Below, one piece after another: positions 1 through 5,327 of a DNA stretch of 6,607 nt (its first letter is position 1; each line of letters opens with the position of its first letter). Location: assembly GCA_031259655.1 (NCBI GenBank), contig JAIRLF010000059.1, forward strand, positions 1 to 6,607. The letters run 5' to 3'. Made by a program: the position numbers and the translations under genes. The notes under the pieces were generated by a model, which saw only the letters and a list, made by a program, of their open reading frames with translations, did no database searches and was not told where the DNA came from. Source of the stretch: Prevotellaceae bacterium. Its GTDB lineage: Bacteria; Bacteroidota; Bacteroidia; Bacteroidales; UBA932.

Positions 1-38
1 ACATGTGCAATAATTGCAATATTTCTTATTTTTTGCAT
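1..38 (-). CDS. typA: Ribosome-associated GTPase TypA/BipA, N-terminal fragment (runs off left edge)
   Basis: Reading leftward from an ATG at 38-36, the 13 codons present translate as MQKIRNIAIIAHV. This is the start of a translational GTPase: the RNIAIIAHV stretch directly precedes the P-loop (DHGKTT) in TypA/BipA, which lies beyond the edge. EF-G has RNIGIMAHIDAGK and LepA has RNFSIIAHIDHGK at this place, so TypA fits best. TypA binds ribosomes and helps ribosome assembly and stress or cold adaptation. The start is supported by a good Bacteroidota promoter at 63-70, which leaves a leader of roughly 20 nt. Transcription diverges from the trp genes. The identification rests on 13 residues only. 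Confidence 0.8.
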   Translation of the reverse strand, partial: MQKIRNIAIIAH

Positions 39-62
39 CTTCTGTTTACATTTTTGAGGGCG

Positions 63-70
63 CAAAGGTA
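63..70 (-). promoter_or_regulatory. Promoter -7 element for typA
   Basis: On the minus strand this reads TACCTTTG, a full match to the Bacteroidota -7 consensus TAnnTTTG, followed by GC as is common. It lies about 25 bp upstream of the typA ATG, so the transcript should start near position 56. No clear TTTG-type -33 box is visible; that area is A/T-rich, with repeated AACTAAAA-like words at 77-95. Confidence 0.65.
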
Positions 71-118
71 CAAAAAAAACTAAAAACTAAAAGTTCAGGA
101 CTAAAAATGGTCGGCGCA

Positions 119-156
119 GTCTCCTCAACGACCACAGCAATGTCCGTTGTCGAGAC
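119..156. repeat. Diverged fragment of the GAGACGC/GACGACCACA dispersed repeat
   Basis: Bases 129-149 match 4055-4075 at 19 of 21 positions, and 119-134 match the start of 4021-4036 at about 14 of 16. The fragment is bounded by inverted GTCTC (119-123) and GAGAC (152-156). The same family forms the larger array after trpE, so this is a dispersed genomic repeat, not a gene. Confidence 0.55.
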
Positions 157-306
157 AATGTAACAATTTGAAACACACTCTATCTATTTAGTGTCTGTCC
201 GAAAACTGTTATATCAACTGAAATTTATTGAAATAAAACAAGTTTTAAAAACCTGTTATGTTTGAAATATGGCGTAATTTGATTGTCTCATTATTGGGTA
301 GCAGAT

Positions 307-494
307 GACGCCGAAGGCGTCGAATATGAATACCCCCGAGCAAGCGTAGCGCAGCTCGGGGACAAGGCTAACCCCTCTCTGTCAACCCTGTAAGGGTTGA
401 ACTACTACGTAGTTCAGAAGAAGATGCGACCATACCCCGAGCTGCGCCTGCGGCTTGCTCGGTGTTATTCATATTGAAGCCCTGACGGGCTTCA
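307..494. repeat. REP-like cluster of palindromes inside a 40-bp inverted repeat
   Basis: Five hairpins follow closely: GACGCC-gaa-GGCGTC (307-321), CCCCGAGC/GCTCGGGG (334-341 with 354-361), TCAACCC-tgtaa-GGGTTGA (382-400), GAACTAC-tac-GTAGTTC (399-415) and TGAAGCCC-tgac-GGGCTTCA (475-494). In addition, the arm at 323-361 is an imperfect inverted copy of 435-475, identical at about 34 of 39 positions, so 323-475 could fold into one long cruciform. No reading frame spans it and no transposase lies nearby. Such palindrome clusters resemble REP or MITE-type elements moved in trans; that origin is inference. It is too symmetrical and lacks a T-tract, so it is not a simple terminator. Confidence 0.65.
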
Positions 495-652
495 GGACAG
501 TCAACATATTAACGAAACCCAGACTATATTCCCTGCTAATTTGACTTTGGTCTTTTCTTTGCTATAATGTTGATATTTGTATCAAATATGGTTTTTTCCC
601 GTTTTGGGTGACACTTCTATTTCCTTGAGGTCAGGAAATCTGAAATTGCAGA

Positions 653-689
653 ATTCTGTTTAATTCTAAAATTCTGTAAATTCTGATTC
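653..689 (-). repeat. AATTCTG-rich element, inverted copy of 2279-2314
   Basis: The reverse complement of this stretch matches 2279-2314 at 34 of 36 aligned positions with one single-base indel, including 16 identical bases at its outer end (674-689 against 2279-2294). It is built from loosely repeated AATTCTG words. One copy lies upstream of the trp promoter and the other upstream of trpE. Confidence 0.7.
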
Positions 690-735
690 TACGTTGGAGG
701 CGACATGTTTCAGCTCTTCAGGCTTCAGGACAGTC

Positions 736-766
736 GTGCGTAAGCAACAATCTAAAATCGTAAATC
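736..766 (+). repeat. 31-bp direct repeat, copy 1 (copy 2 at 2330-2360)
   Basis: The 31 bases starting GTGCGTAAGCAACAATCT are identical to 2330-2360. This copy is directly preceded by GGCTTCAGGACAGTC (721-735), which also occurs at 488-502 at the end of the palindrome cluster. It runs into the tandem array at 754-812. The two copies bracket the trp leader and trpB. Confidence 0.8.
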
Positions 767-812
767 AAAAATCGTAAATCAAAAAATCGTAAATCAAAAA
801 AAATCGTAAATT
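754..812 (+). repeat. ATCGTAAATC tandem array with lengthening A-tracts
   Basis: Four units of the form A(n)TCGTAAAT(C/T) occupy 754-766, 767-780, 781-795 and 796-812, with leading A-tracts of 4, 5, 6 and 8. Growth of the A-tract along the array suggests replication slippage. The array ends 13 bp upstream of the trp -7 element, so it covers the -33 region and any upstream element, and unit number or A-tract length could affect promoter strength. Confidence 0.75.
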
Positions 813-825
813 AAAAATATTATTG

Positions 826-833
826 TACTTTTG
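826..833 (+). promoter_or_regulatory. Promoter -7 element for the trp leader and trpB
   Basis: TACTTTTG matches the Bacteroidota -7 consensus TAnnTTTG exactly and is followed by CGCC. A start near 840 would give a 5' leader of only about 13 nt before the leader peptide ATG at 853. No good -33 TTTG box is present; the region is the A-tract repeat array. Confidence 0.65.
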
Positions 834-852
834 CGCCGTTAAAAATTGTGAT

Positions 853-921
853 ATGGATTATAATGTAACAGACAAATTTTGGTGGTGGCGTTCGCGGTTT
901 ATTCAAGTCGTGAATAGATGA
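853..921 (+). CDS. trpL: trp operon leader peptide (22 aa, three tandem Trp codons)
   Basis: This small frame begins MDYNVTDKF, continues with three consecutive TGG codons (880-888) and ends in TGA at 919-921, giving 22 residues. Three Trp codons in a row just before an intrinsic terminator and trpB are the mark of a ribosome-mediated attenuator: translation measures charged tRNA-Trp. The peptide itself probably has no other function. The start is supported by the promoter only about 20 bp upstream and by its likeness to the trpB start: the first 14 bases (ATGGATTATAATGT) are identical in both genes. There is no Shine-Dalgarno site, as is usual in Bacteroidota. It is too short for ordinary gene finders. 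Confidence 0.88.
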   Translation: MDYNVTDKFWWWRSRFIQVVNR

Positions 922-963
922 TTGCTTTACATTAATTATATGAGGGCTGTCGGGATTCACGAC
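901..963 (+). promoter_or_regulatory. Pause hairpin and antiterminator segments of the trp attenuator
   Basis: Two competing pairings can be read directly. ATTCA (901-905) can pair with TGAAT (911-915) around a five-base loop, a small early hairpin. GTCGTGAAT (907-915) can instead pair over nine perfect base pairs with ATTCACGAC (955-963). The second pairing takes the terminator loop and the first four bases of its 3' arm, so antiterminator and terminator exclude each other. A ribosome stalled at 880-888 leaves 907-915 free and favours read-through. A ribosome at the stop codon (919-921) covers 907-915 and allows termination. The pairings are seen; the mechanism is inferred from known trp attenuators. 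A Bacteroidota RNA family named Bacteroid-trp has been described, as I recall, and this may be a member. Confidence 0.75.
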
Positions 964-981
964 AGCCCTCAACTTTTTTTT
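941..981 (+). terminator. Intrinsic terminator (attenuator) upstream of trpB
   Basis: A perfect 12-bp stem is formed by TGAGGGCTGTCG (941-952) and CGACAGCCCTCA (960-971), with a seven-base loop and a run of eight T at 974-981. This is a strong Rho-independent terminator placed between the leader stop codon and the trpB start, 30 bp before the latter. Terminated transcripts should be about 140 nt long. Confidence 0.93.
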
Positions 982-1011
982 GGAAAATGTATATAAATTA
1001 ATAATAAAATA

Positions 1012-2181
1012 ATGGATTATAATGTTAATAACGAAGGATTTTACGGTGAGTTTGGAGGAGCTTATATCCCCGAAATCCTCTATTCCAACGTCGAAAATCT
1101 GAAAAACAACTATCTGCGGATTATCGACGACGATGATTTTAAAGTCGAGTTCGACAGTTTGATGCGCGATTATGTGGGACGACCCTCGCCGCTCTATTTC
1201 GCTAAACGTCTGTCGGATAAATACAGAACGCGCATATATCTCAAGCGCGAGGATTTGAATCACACAGGAGCGCACAAGATTAACAACACTGTCGGTCAGA
1301 TACTTCTTGCGCAACGCATGGGTAAAACCCGTATCATCGCCGAAACAGGAGCGGGTCAGCATGGTCTGGCAACGGCAACCGTCTGTGCATTAAAGGGACT
1401 GAAATGCATCGTCTATATGGGCGAAACCGATGTCGCCCGTCAGCAGCTCAACGTCCGGAAAATGAAAATGCTCGGTGCAGAAGTACGTCCCGTGTCAAGC
1501 GGCAACAAAACCCTCAAAGACGCTACCAATGAAGCTATTCGCGATTGGTGTTGCAACCCTTCGGACACGCACTACATTATCGGTTCCACCGTCGGACCTC
1601 ATCCCTACCCCGACATGGTAACGCGTTTCCAAAGCATCATAAGCAAGGAAATAAAGTCGCAACTGTCCGAAAAAGAAGGTCGCAATTACCCCGATTATCT
1701 GATTGCCTGCGTTGGCGGAGGAAGCAACGCCGCCGGCAGTTTCTATCATTATCTGAACGATACGAGGGTGAAACTCATTGGCGTAGAAGCTGCCGGACTG
1801 GGAATCGACACCGGCAAAACCGCTGCAACAATTCATCTCGGCAAAAGGGGAATCATCCACGGAAGCCGTACTTTCGTAATGCAGGACGAAGACGGGCAAA
1901 TCACTGAACCTTATTCTGTTTCGGCAGGATTGGACTATCCGGGTATAGGTCCGGTACATGCTAATCTTTTTGTTACTCAACGTGCGGAATACCTCGCTGT
2001 TACCGACGGCGAAGCTTTGGACGCCGCTCTGGAACTGACACAGTTGGAGGGAATTATCCCTGCTTTGGAATCGTCGCACGCGCTTGCTGTTTTCGGGAAA
2101 AAGAAATTCAAACCGGACGACGTGATTGTCCTGACACTTTCGGGACGAGGAGATAAAGACATGGAGATTTTAGATTGTTGA
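1012..2181 (+). CDS. trpB: Tryptophan synthase beta chain
   Basis: TrpB condenses indole with L-serine to L-tryptophan in the cytoplasm, using pyridoxal phosphate, as the beta half of the alpha2-beta2 tryptophan synthase. The 389 residues are close to the usual 390-400. Visible landmarks in order are GEFGGAY near residue 12, the PLP-binding lysine K89 in HTGAHKINN, the catalytic glutamate E111 in ETGAGQHG, the phosphate-binding GGGSNA at 235-240, and the cofactor-contacting serine S377 in SGRGDKD. It is the classical TrpA-partnered type, yet no trpA is in the window. The start follows an A-rich leader 30 bp after the attenuator terminator, which should control it. The last four codons (I-L-D-C) and the stop lie inside a GATTGTA tandem repeat, so the original C-terminus was probably changed; family members often continue some residues further, and this tail lies beyond the last active-site residue. 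Confidence 0.97.
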   Translation: MDYNVNNEGFYGEFGGAYIPEILYSNVENLKNNYLRIIDDDDFKVEFDSLMRDYVGRPSPLYFAKRLSDKYRTRIYLKREDLNHTGAHKINNTVGQILLAQRMGKTRIIAETGAGQHGLATATVCALKGLKCIVYMGETDVARQQLNVRKMKMLGAEVRPVSSGNKTLKDATNEAIRDWCCNPSDTHYIIGSTVGPHPYPDMVTRFQSIISKEIKSQLSEKEGRNYPDYLIACVGGGSNAAGSFYHYLNDTRVKLIGVEAAGLGIDTGKTAATIHLGKRGIIHGSRTFVMQDEDGQITEPYSVSAGLDYPGIGPVHANLFVTQRAEYLAVTDGEALDAALELTQLEGIIPALESSHALAVFGKKKFKPDDVIVLTLSGRGDKDMEILDC

Positions 2182-2259
2182 TTGTATGATTGTTGATTGT
2201 AGATTGTTGATTGTAGATTGTATGATTGTTGATTTTAGATTGTAGATTGTATGATTGTA
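2166..2259 (+). repeat. Tandem array of 13 GATTGTA-type units overlapping the trpB stop
   Basis: Thirteen 7- or 8-bp units (GATTGTA, GATTGTT, GATTGTAT, GATTTTA) run without interruption. The trpB stop TGA (2179-2181) is made at the junction of units 2 and 3. The first 15 bases (2166-2180) are the exact reverse complement of 2339-2353 and of 745-759, linking this array to the ATCTAAAATCGTAAATC repeats. Unit number is likely to vary between strains through slippage. Confidence 0.85.
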
Positions 2260-2265
2260 GATTTG
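2258..2265 (+). promoter_or_regulatory. Possible internal promoter for trpE (-7 element)
   Basis: TAGATTTG fits the Bacteroidota -7 consensus TAnnTTTG and lies 129 bp upstream of the trpE ATG. It is formed where the last GATTGTA unit meets unique sequence. TTG triplets occur upstream because of the array, but none at a clearly right spacing. A chance match is quite possible; if active, trpE would partly escape the attenuator. Confidence 0.3.
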
Positions 2266-2278
2266 ACAATAAATGTCT

Positions 2279-2314
2279 GAATCAGAATTTACAGGATTTC
2301 AGAATTAACAGAAT
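2279..2314 (+). repeat. AATTCTG-rich element, inverted copy of 653-689
   Basis: This stretch starts GAATCAGAATTTACAG and matches the reverse complement of 653-689 at 34 of 36 positions with one indel. It lies between the trpB tandem array and the second 31-bp direct repeat, without coding capacity. Confidence 0.7.
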
Positions 2315-2329
2315 GTCGATTTTACCGGT

Positions 2330-2360
2330 GTGCGTAAGCAACAATCTAAAATCGTAAATC
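2330..2360 (+). repeat. 31-bp direct repeat, copy 2
   Basis: These bases are identical to 736-766. After the copy, one more TAAAATCGTAAAT unit follows (2361-2373), and then A-rich sequence up to the trpE ATG. The same module therefore lies upstream of both trp transcription units, at about 90-120 bp from the leader ATG and 35-65 bp from the trpE ATG. Confidence 0.8.
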
Positions 2361-2394
2361 TAAAATCGTAAATAAAATAAAGTAAATAAAGTAT

Positions 2395-3792
2395 ATGAAT
2401 ACAAAAATAACAGTTACAAGTAGAAAGTTACTCGCCGATTTACAGACTCCGGTGAGCATTTACCTGAAAGTAAGAGATATGTCGCCGCAGTCGGCGCTGC
2501 TCGAAAGTTCCGATTATCATTCGGCAGACAACAGTTTTTCGTTTATAGGGGTTGAACCTGTTGCATCCTTTTCTGTCGTCAATGGTAAAGTCATTATGCA
2601 ATACCCCGGTGGGCATATTGTTGAAAATTCGCTCTCCAACTGCAATTTGCAACTTCAATTGAACGATTTTGTGAAGAGCTTCGATATCTCCGGAGAAAAT
2701 AACGGCGAAAACGGATTTTTCGGATATACTGCCTACGATACGGTTAAATATCTGGAAAATATAGATATAGAATCTTCTCCCGATTCGTTGCCGGAAATGA
2801 AATACATTCTCTACCGTTTTGTGATTGCAATCAACCACTTGCGCGACGAAATGAGTATAACCGAAAATCTGACGGAAGGACAGCAAAGCCGTATGGACGA
2901 GTTGATTTCGACTATAGACAGTCGCAATTTCCCGATTTACGATTTCGCTTCGCAGGGCGAAGTCACTTCGTCGATTTCCGACGACGATTATAAGGCGATG
3001 GTTGGGCAGGGCATCAAACATTGCATGCGCGGAGATGTGTTCCAGATTGTTCTTTCGCGACGTTTCGAACAGCGTTTTACAGGAGACGATTTCAAGGTTT
3101 ACAGGGCTTTACGTTCGATAAATCCTTCGCCCTATCTTTTCTATTTCGACTTTGGCTCGTACCGGATATTCGGCTCGTCGCCCGAAACGCACATCAAAGT
3201 TGCAGGAAATATCGCCACTATCGACCCCATAGCCGGCACTATTCCCCGTACAGGTAACGACGAAAAAGACGCCGAATTAGCTAAAATCCTGCTCGAAGAC
3301 CCGAAAGAGAACGCCGAACATGTGATGCTTGTCGATTTGGCGCGTAACGACCTCAGCCGTAATTCGAAAAACGTCTACGTGAAATCTTATAAAGAAATAC
3401 AGTTCTATTCGCACGTAATTCACATGGTGTCACGCGTGTGTGGCGAAATATCTCCCGATGTGAACCGTATCGCTTTGTTTGCGGATACTTTTCCGGCGGG
3501 AACGCTTTCCGGAGCGCCGAAAGTGCGTGCAATGCAATTAATCAACCGGATAGAACGACATCCAAGAGGGATTTACGGCGGCTGTATCGGACACATCGGT
3601 TTCGACGGAAATCTGAACCAGGCAATAACAATCCGAACGTTTGTGAGTTACAACAATACTCTTTACTTTCAGGCGGGAGCAGGCATAGTCTCGAAATCGA
3701 AACCCGAAAATGAACTCGCCGAAGTTAATAGCAAACTGGGCGCTCTGAATAAGGCAATAGAACTCGCTAACGAATTAAAAACTAATGCGTAA
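2395..3792 (+). CDS. trpE: Anthranilate synthase component I
   Basis: TrpE converts chorismate and ammonia to anthranilate, the first committed step of tryptophan synthesis; ammonia normally comes from the glutamine amidotransferase TrpG. At 465 residues it is a typical stand-alone component I with no fused TrpG domain. The N-terminal part carries the LLES motif (35-38), which with NPSPYLF (243-249) forms the tryptophan feedback site. The chorismate-binding domain shows GSSPE (260-264), PIAGT (278-282), ENAEHVMLVDLARNDL (305-320), HMVSRVCGE (343-351), TFPAGTLSGAPKVRAM (365-380), GGCIG (395-399) and QAGAGIV (426-432) followed by the acidic E440. Intact LLES points to a feedback-inhibited biosynthetic enzyme and not an isochorismate or PabB relative. 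It follows trpB by 213 bp of repeats; no trpG follows, so its partner is encoded elsewhere. Confidence 0.95.
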   Translation: MNTKITVTSRKLLADLQTPVSIYLKVRDMSPQSALLESSDYHSADNSFSFIGVEPVASFSVVNGKVIMQYPGGHIVENSLSNCNLQLQLNDFVKSFDISGENNGENGFFGYTAYDTVKYLENIDIESSPDSLPEMKYILYRFVIAINHLRDEMSITENLTEGQQSRMDELISTIDSRNFPIYDFASQGEVTSSISDDDYKAMVGQGIKHCMRGDVFQIVLSRRFEQRFTGDDFKVYRALRSINPSPYLFYFDFGSYRIFGSSPETHIKVAGNIATIDPIAGTIPRTGNDEKDAELAKILLEDPKENAEHVMLVDLARNDLSRNSKNVYVKSYKEIQFYSHVIHMVSRVCGEISPDVNRIALFADTFPAGTLSGAPKVRAMQLINRIERHPRGIYGGCIGHIGFDGNLNQAITIRTFVSYNNTLYFQAGAGIVSKSKPENELAEVNSKLGALNKAIELANELKTNA

Positions 3793-3848
3793 TAAAAACA
3801 GAATCCTTACCGCCGAAGAAGGCGGCGACAGTTCGGTGGCGCGTCCGG

Positions 3849-4101
3849 TGTAGAGACGCCGTGGAGACGCAAAATATTGCGTCTCTACAAATCGACGCCA
3901 TCGACGACCACAACATTGTCCGGTGTAGAGGACGCCGTGGAGACGCAAAATATTGCGTCTCTACAAATCGACGCCATCAACGACCACAACATTGTCCGAT
4001 GTAGAGACGCAATATTTTGCGTCTCCTCGACGACATTTTCGACGACGCCCTCGGCGACCACAGCATTGTCCGGTGTAGAGAGACGCAATATATTGCGTCT
4101 C
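3849..4101. repeat. Array of about 76-bp repeats, each with a GAGACGCAA palindrome
   Basis: Four 22-bp palindromes of the form GAGACGCAA-N4-TTGCGTCTC lie at 3864-3885, 3940-3961, 4004-4025 and 4080-4101. The first two belong to nearly identical 76-bp units that also contain ATCGACGCCATCGACGACCA and ACAACATTGTCCGGTGTAGA. The step to the third is 64 bp, explained exactly by loss of 12 bp (GACGCCGTGGAG) next to the palindrome; the fourth is 76 bp on but more diverged. In the third the central bases are in the opposite orientation. CGACGACATTTTCGACGACG also recurs (4028-4047, again near 4117-4136). The array lies between convergent trpE and rfbD; the hairpins lack T-tracts, so terminator function is doubtful. 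Frames crossing it are not credible genes. Confidence 0.8.
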
Positions 4102-4220
4102 ATCGGCGACACCATCGGCGACATTTTCGACGACGCCATCGACAAGATAACAACGCAATAATCTATGTGGAGACTGTCGTAGCGCCTGCAACAGACCTTC
4201 CCATAAACGGGACAACTTGT

Positions 4221-4304
4221 CGCATCACGTGCAACAGACCGGCGCAACTCGCGAAAGTCTGCCGCATCACGTGCAACAAACCGGCGCAACTCGCGAAAGT
4301 CTGC
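4221..4304. repeat. Two tandem 42-bp repeats
   Basis: Units 4221-4262 and 4263-4304 begin CGCATCACGTGCAAC and differ at one base (G4236 against A4278). The period is a multiple of three and frames stay open on both strands (plus strand reading CRITCN(R/K)PAQLAKV, minus strand ARDAADFRELRRSV). However, no start context, promoter or known domain supports a gene, and the frames run into the palindromic array upstream. I treat it as dispersed repeat DNA. Confidence 0.75.
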
Positions 4305-4400
4305 CGCGATTTCCGAGAACGTTCAAAGTTCATTATGGAAAGACAATGATTAGCGATTTTGGTAGATAGTGATTATTCTTATGATAATACTTTCTGTTTA

Positions 4401-5282
4401 TCATTCCGTTGTTTCCGTTTGGTTCAACGAATCAATCATTCTCTCAAGACTTGAGCGCCAGTGACTAATGTCGATTCCATAGACCGATTTTATCTTTGTC
4501 TTGTTTAGGACAGCAAATTCCGGGCGTTTCGCCGGAGTAGGATAATCTGCTGTTTCTATGGGATATACTTTGCAGTTCAAACAGCCAAGTTTCATTATAG
4601 CGCAAGCGAAATCGTACCAACTGCATACGCCTTCGTTGCTGTAGTGAAAAATTCCGGCGACAAAATCTTTCTCTTTCGAAGCGATTTTGCCGATAATCCG
4701 AAGTATTGCCGCCGCCAAATCCTCTGCATACGTGGGAGTTCCAATTTGGTCGAAGACAACGTTGAGAGATTCGCGTTCTTTTCCCAAGCGAAGCATTGTT
4801 TTGACAAAATTGTTTCCAAAAGTCGAATACAGCCACGAAGTCCTTATAACTAAAGATTTGGGATAACTTAACGCTTCCACTTCGGCAACCGCCTTACTTC
4901 GACCGTATTCCGATTGCGGATGCGTTAAATCACGTTCTACGTAAGGCGTCGACGACTTCCCGTCGAAAACATAATCGGTAGATATTTGAATCAGATACGA
5001 ATCGGATATTGAACTTGATATTACCAGATTTTTCACTGCATCGACGTTTACTTTCCATGCAAGCAGTTTATCCGATTCTGCCTTATCTACAGCAGTATAT
5101 GCCGCACAATTGATGACAAAATGCGGTTTGATTTTGTCGAAAAATGCCATACACTCCCGAATATCCGTTATATCTAATTCGGCTACGTCAGTAAAAACAA
5201 AATCAAACTGTTCGTTCTTCGACAGTTTTTTTAATTCGCTGCCAAGCTGCCCGTTGGCTCCGGTGACAAGTATTTTTTTCAT
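4401..5282 (-). CDS. rfbD: dTDP-4-dehydrorhamnose reductase
   Basis: RfbD (RmlD) carries out the last step of dTDP-L-rhamnose synthesis, the NAD(P)H-dependent reduction of dTDP-4-dehydrorhamnose; the product feeds surface polysaccharides. The 293 residues match the family length. Visible parts are the Rossmann motif GANGQLG (8-14), NCAAYTAVDKAE (58-69), the catalytic STDYVFDG (101-108), the YxxxK pair Y126 and K130 in YGRSK, RTSWLY (147-152), and the substrate-loop motif DQIGTPT (178-184) that separates RmlD from general epimerases. It is an extended SDR with the substrate domain at the C-terminus. The start codon opens directly into the beta-strand MKKILVTG. It lies 45 bp after serA on the same strand; rfbA, B and C are not in the window, so this copy stands apart from a rhamnose cluster. 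The gap before it lacks a clear promoter, which favours co-transcription with serA. Confidence 0.93.
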   Translation of the reverse strand: MKKILVTGANGQLGSELKKLSKNEQFDFVFTDVAELDITDIRECMAFFDKIKPHFVINCAAYTAVDKAESDKLLAWKVNVDAVKNLVISSSISDSYLIQISTDYVFDGKSSTPYVERDLTHPQSEYGRSKAVAEVEALSYPKSLVIRTSWLYSTFGNNFVKTMLRLGKERESLNVVFDQIGTPTYAEDLAAAILRIIGKIASKEKDFVAGIFHYSNEGVCSWYDFACAIMKLGCLNCKVYPIETADYPTPAKRPEFAVLNKTKIKSVYGIDISHWRSSLERMIDSLNQTETTE

Positions 5283-5327
5283 CTATCATACCTTATATTA
5301 TATTATATATCCGGCAAATTAAGGCGA

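Larger units (their letters stand above)
39..825. other. Long intergenic region without a supported gene
   Basis: Between the divergent typA and trp transcripts lies a mosaic of repeats with no coding frame I can support. Apart from the promoter, the fragment at 119-156, the palindrome cluster at 307-494 and the modules at 653-812, I see AT-rich unique sequence (160-300 and 505-630). One perfect short palindrome is present: ATATTTG at 573-579, a three-base loop, then CAAATAT at 583-589, with six T shortly after. It could be a weak terminator or an operator, but nothing decides this. Confidence 0.6.
3793..4400. other. Repeat-filled intergenic region between convergent trpE and rfbD
   Basis: Besides the 76-bp array and the 42-bp tandem repeat, this 608-bp gap holds a small hairpin CCGCC-gaagaa-GGCGG (3810-3825) soon after the trpE stop, without a T-tract, and about 95 bp of AT-rich unique sequence (4305-4400) before the rfbD stop. 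No trpG, trpD or other trp gene remnant is recognisable. Confidence 0.6.

Noticed and set aside
191..206. GTGTCTGTCCGAAAAC as a possible insertion-sequence end
   Set aside because: No inverted partner end or transposase is present in the window.
573..589. ATATTTG/CAAATAT palindrome as an operator or terminator
   Set aside because: The stem is AT-only but for one G-C pair, 250 bp from the trp promoter, and the following T-run is offset; nothing decides for function.
1495..2079. Long antisense frame within trpB, and similar ones within trpE, rfbD and serA
   Set aside because: The sense genes have full-length conserved motifs; antisense frames show none and arise from codon bias.
3810..3825. 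Terminator after trpE
   Set aside because: The CCGCC/GGCGG hairpin has only five base pairs and no T-tract on either side.
3849..4101. CRISPR-like regular repeats
   Set aside because: Whole 76-bp units are repeated including the parts between palindromes, so there are no unique spacers, and no cas gene is present.
3885..4289. Minus-strand open frame of 134 codons with an Arg-rich repeated sequence
   Set aside because: It is the opposite reading of the same repeats, with composition unlike the neighbouring real genes.
4017..4349. Plus-strand open frame of 110 codons across the repeats
   Set aside because: It is made of palindromic and tandem repeat DNA, has no promoter or start context, and no recognisable domain; frames are open on the other strand as well.
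5315..5321. Promoter for rfbD (TAATTTG on the minus strand)
   Set aside because: It is one base short of TAnnTTTG spacing, and the sequence is simple AT-rich DNA.
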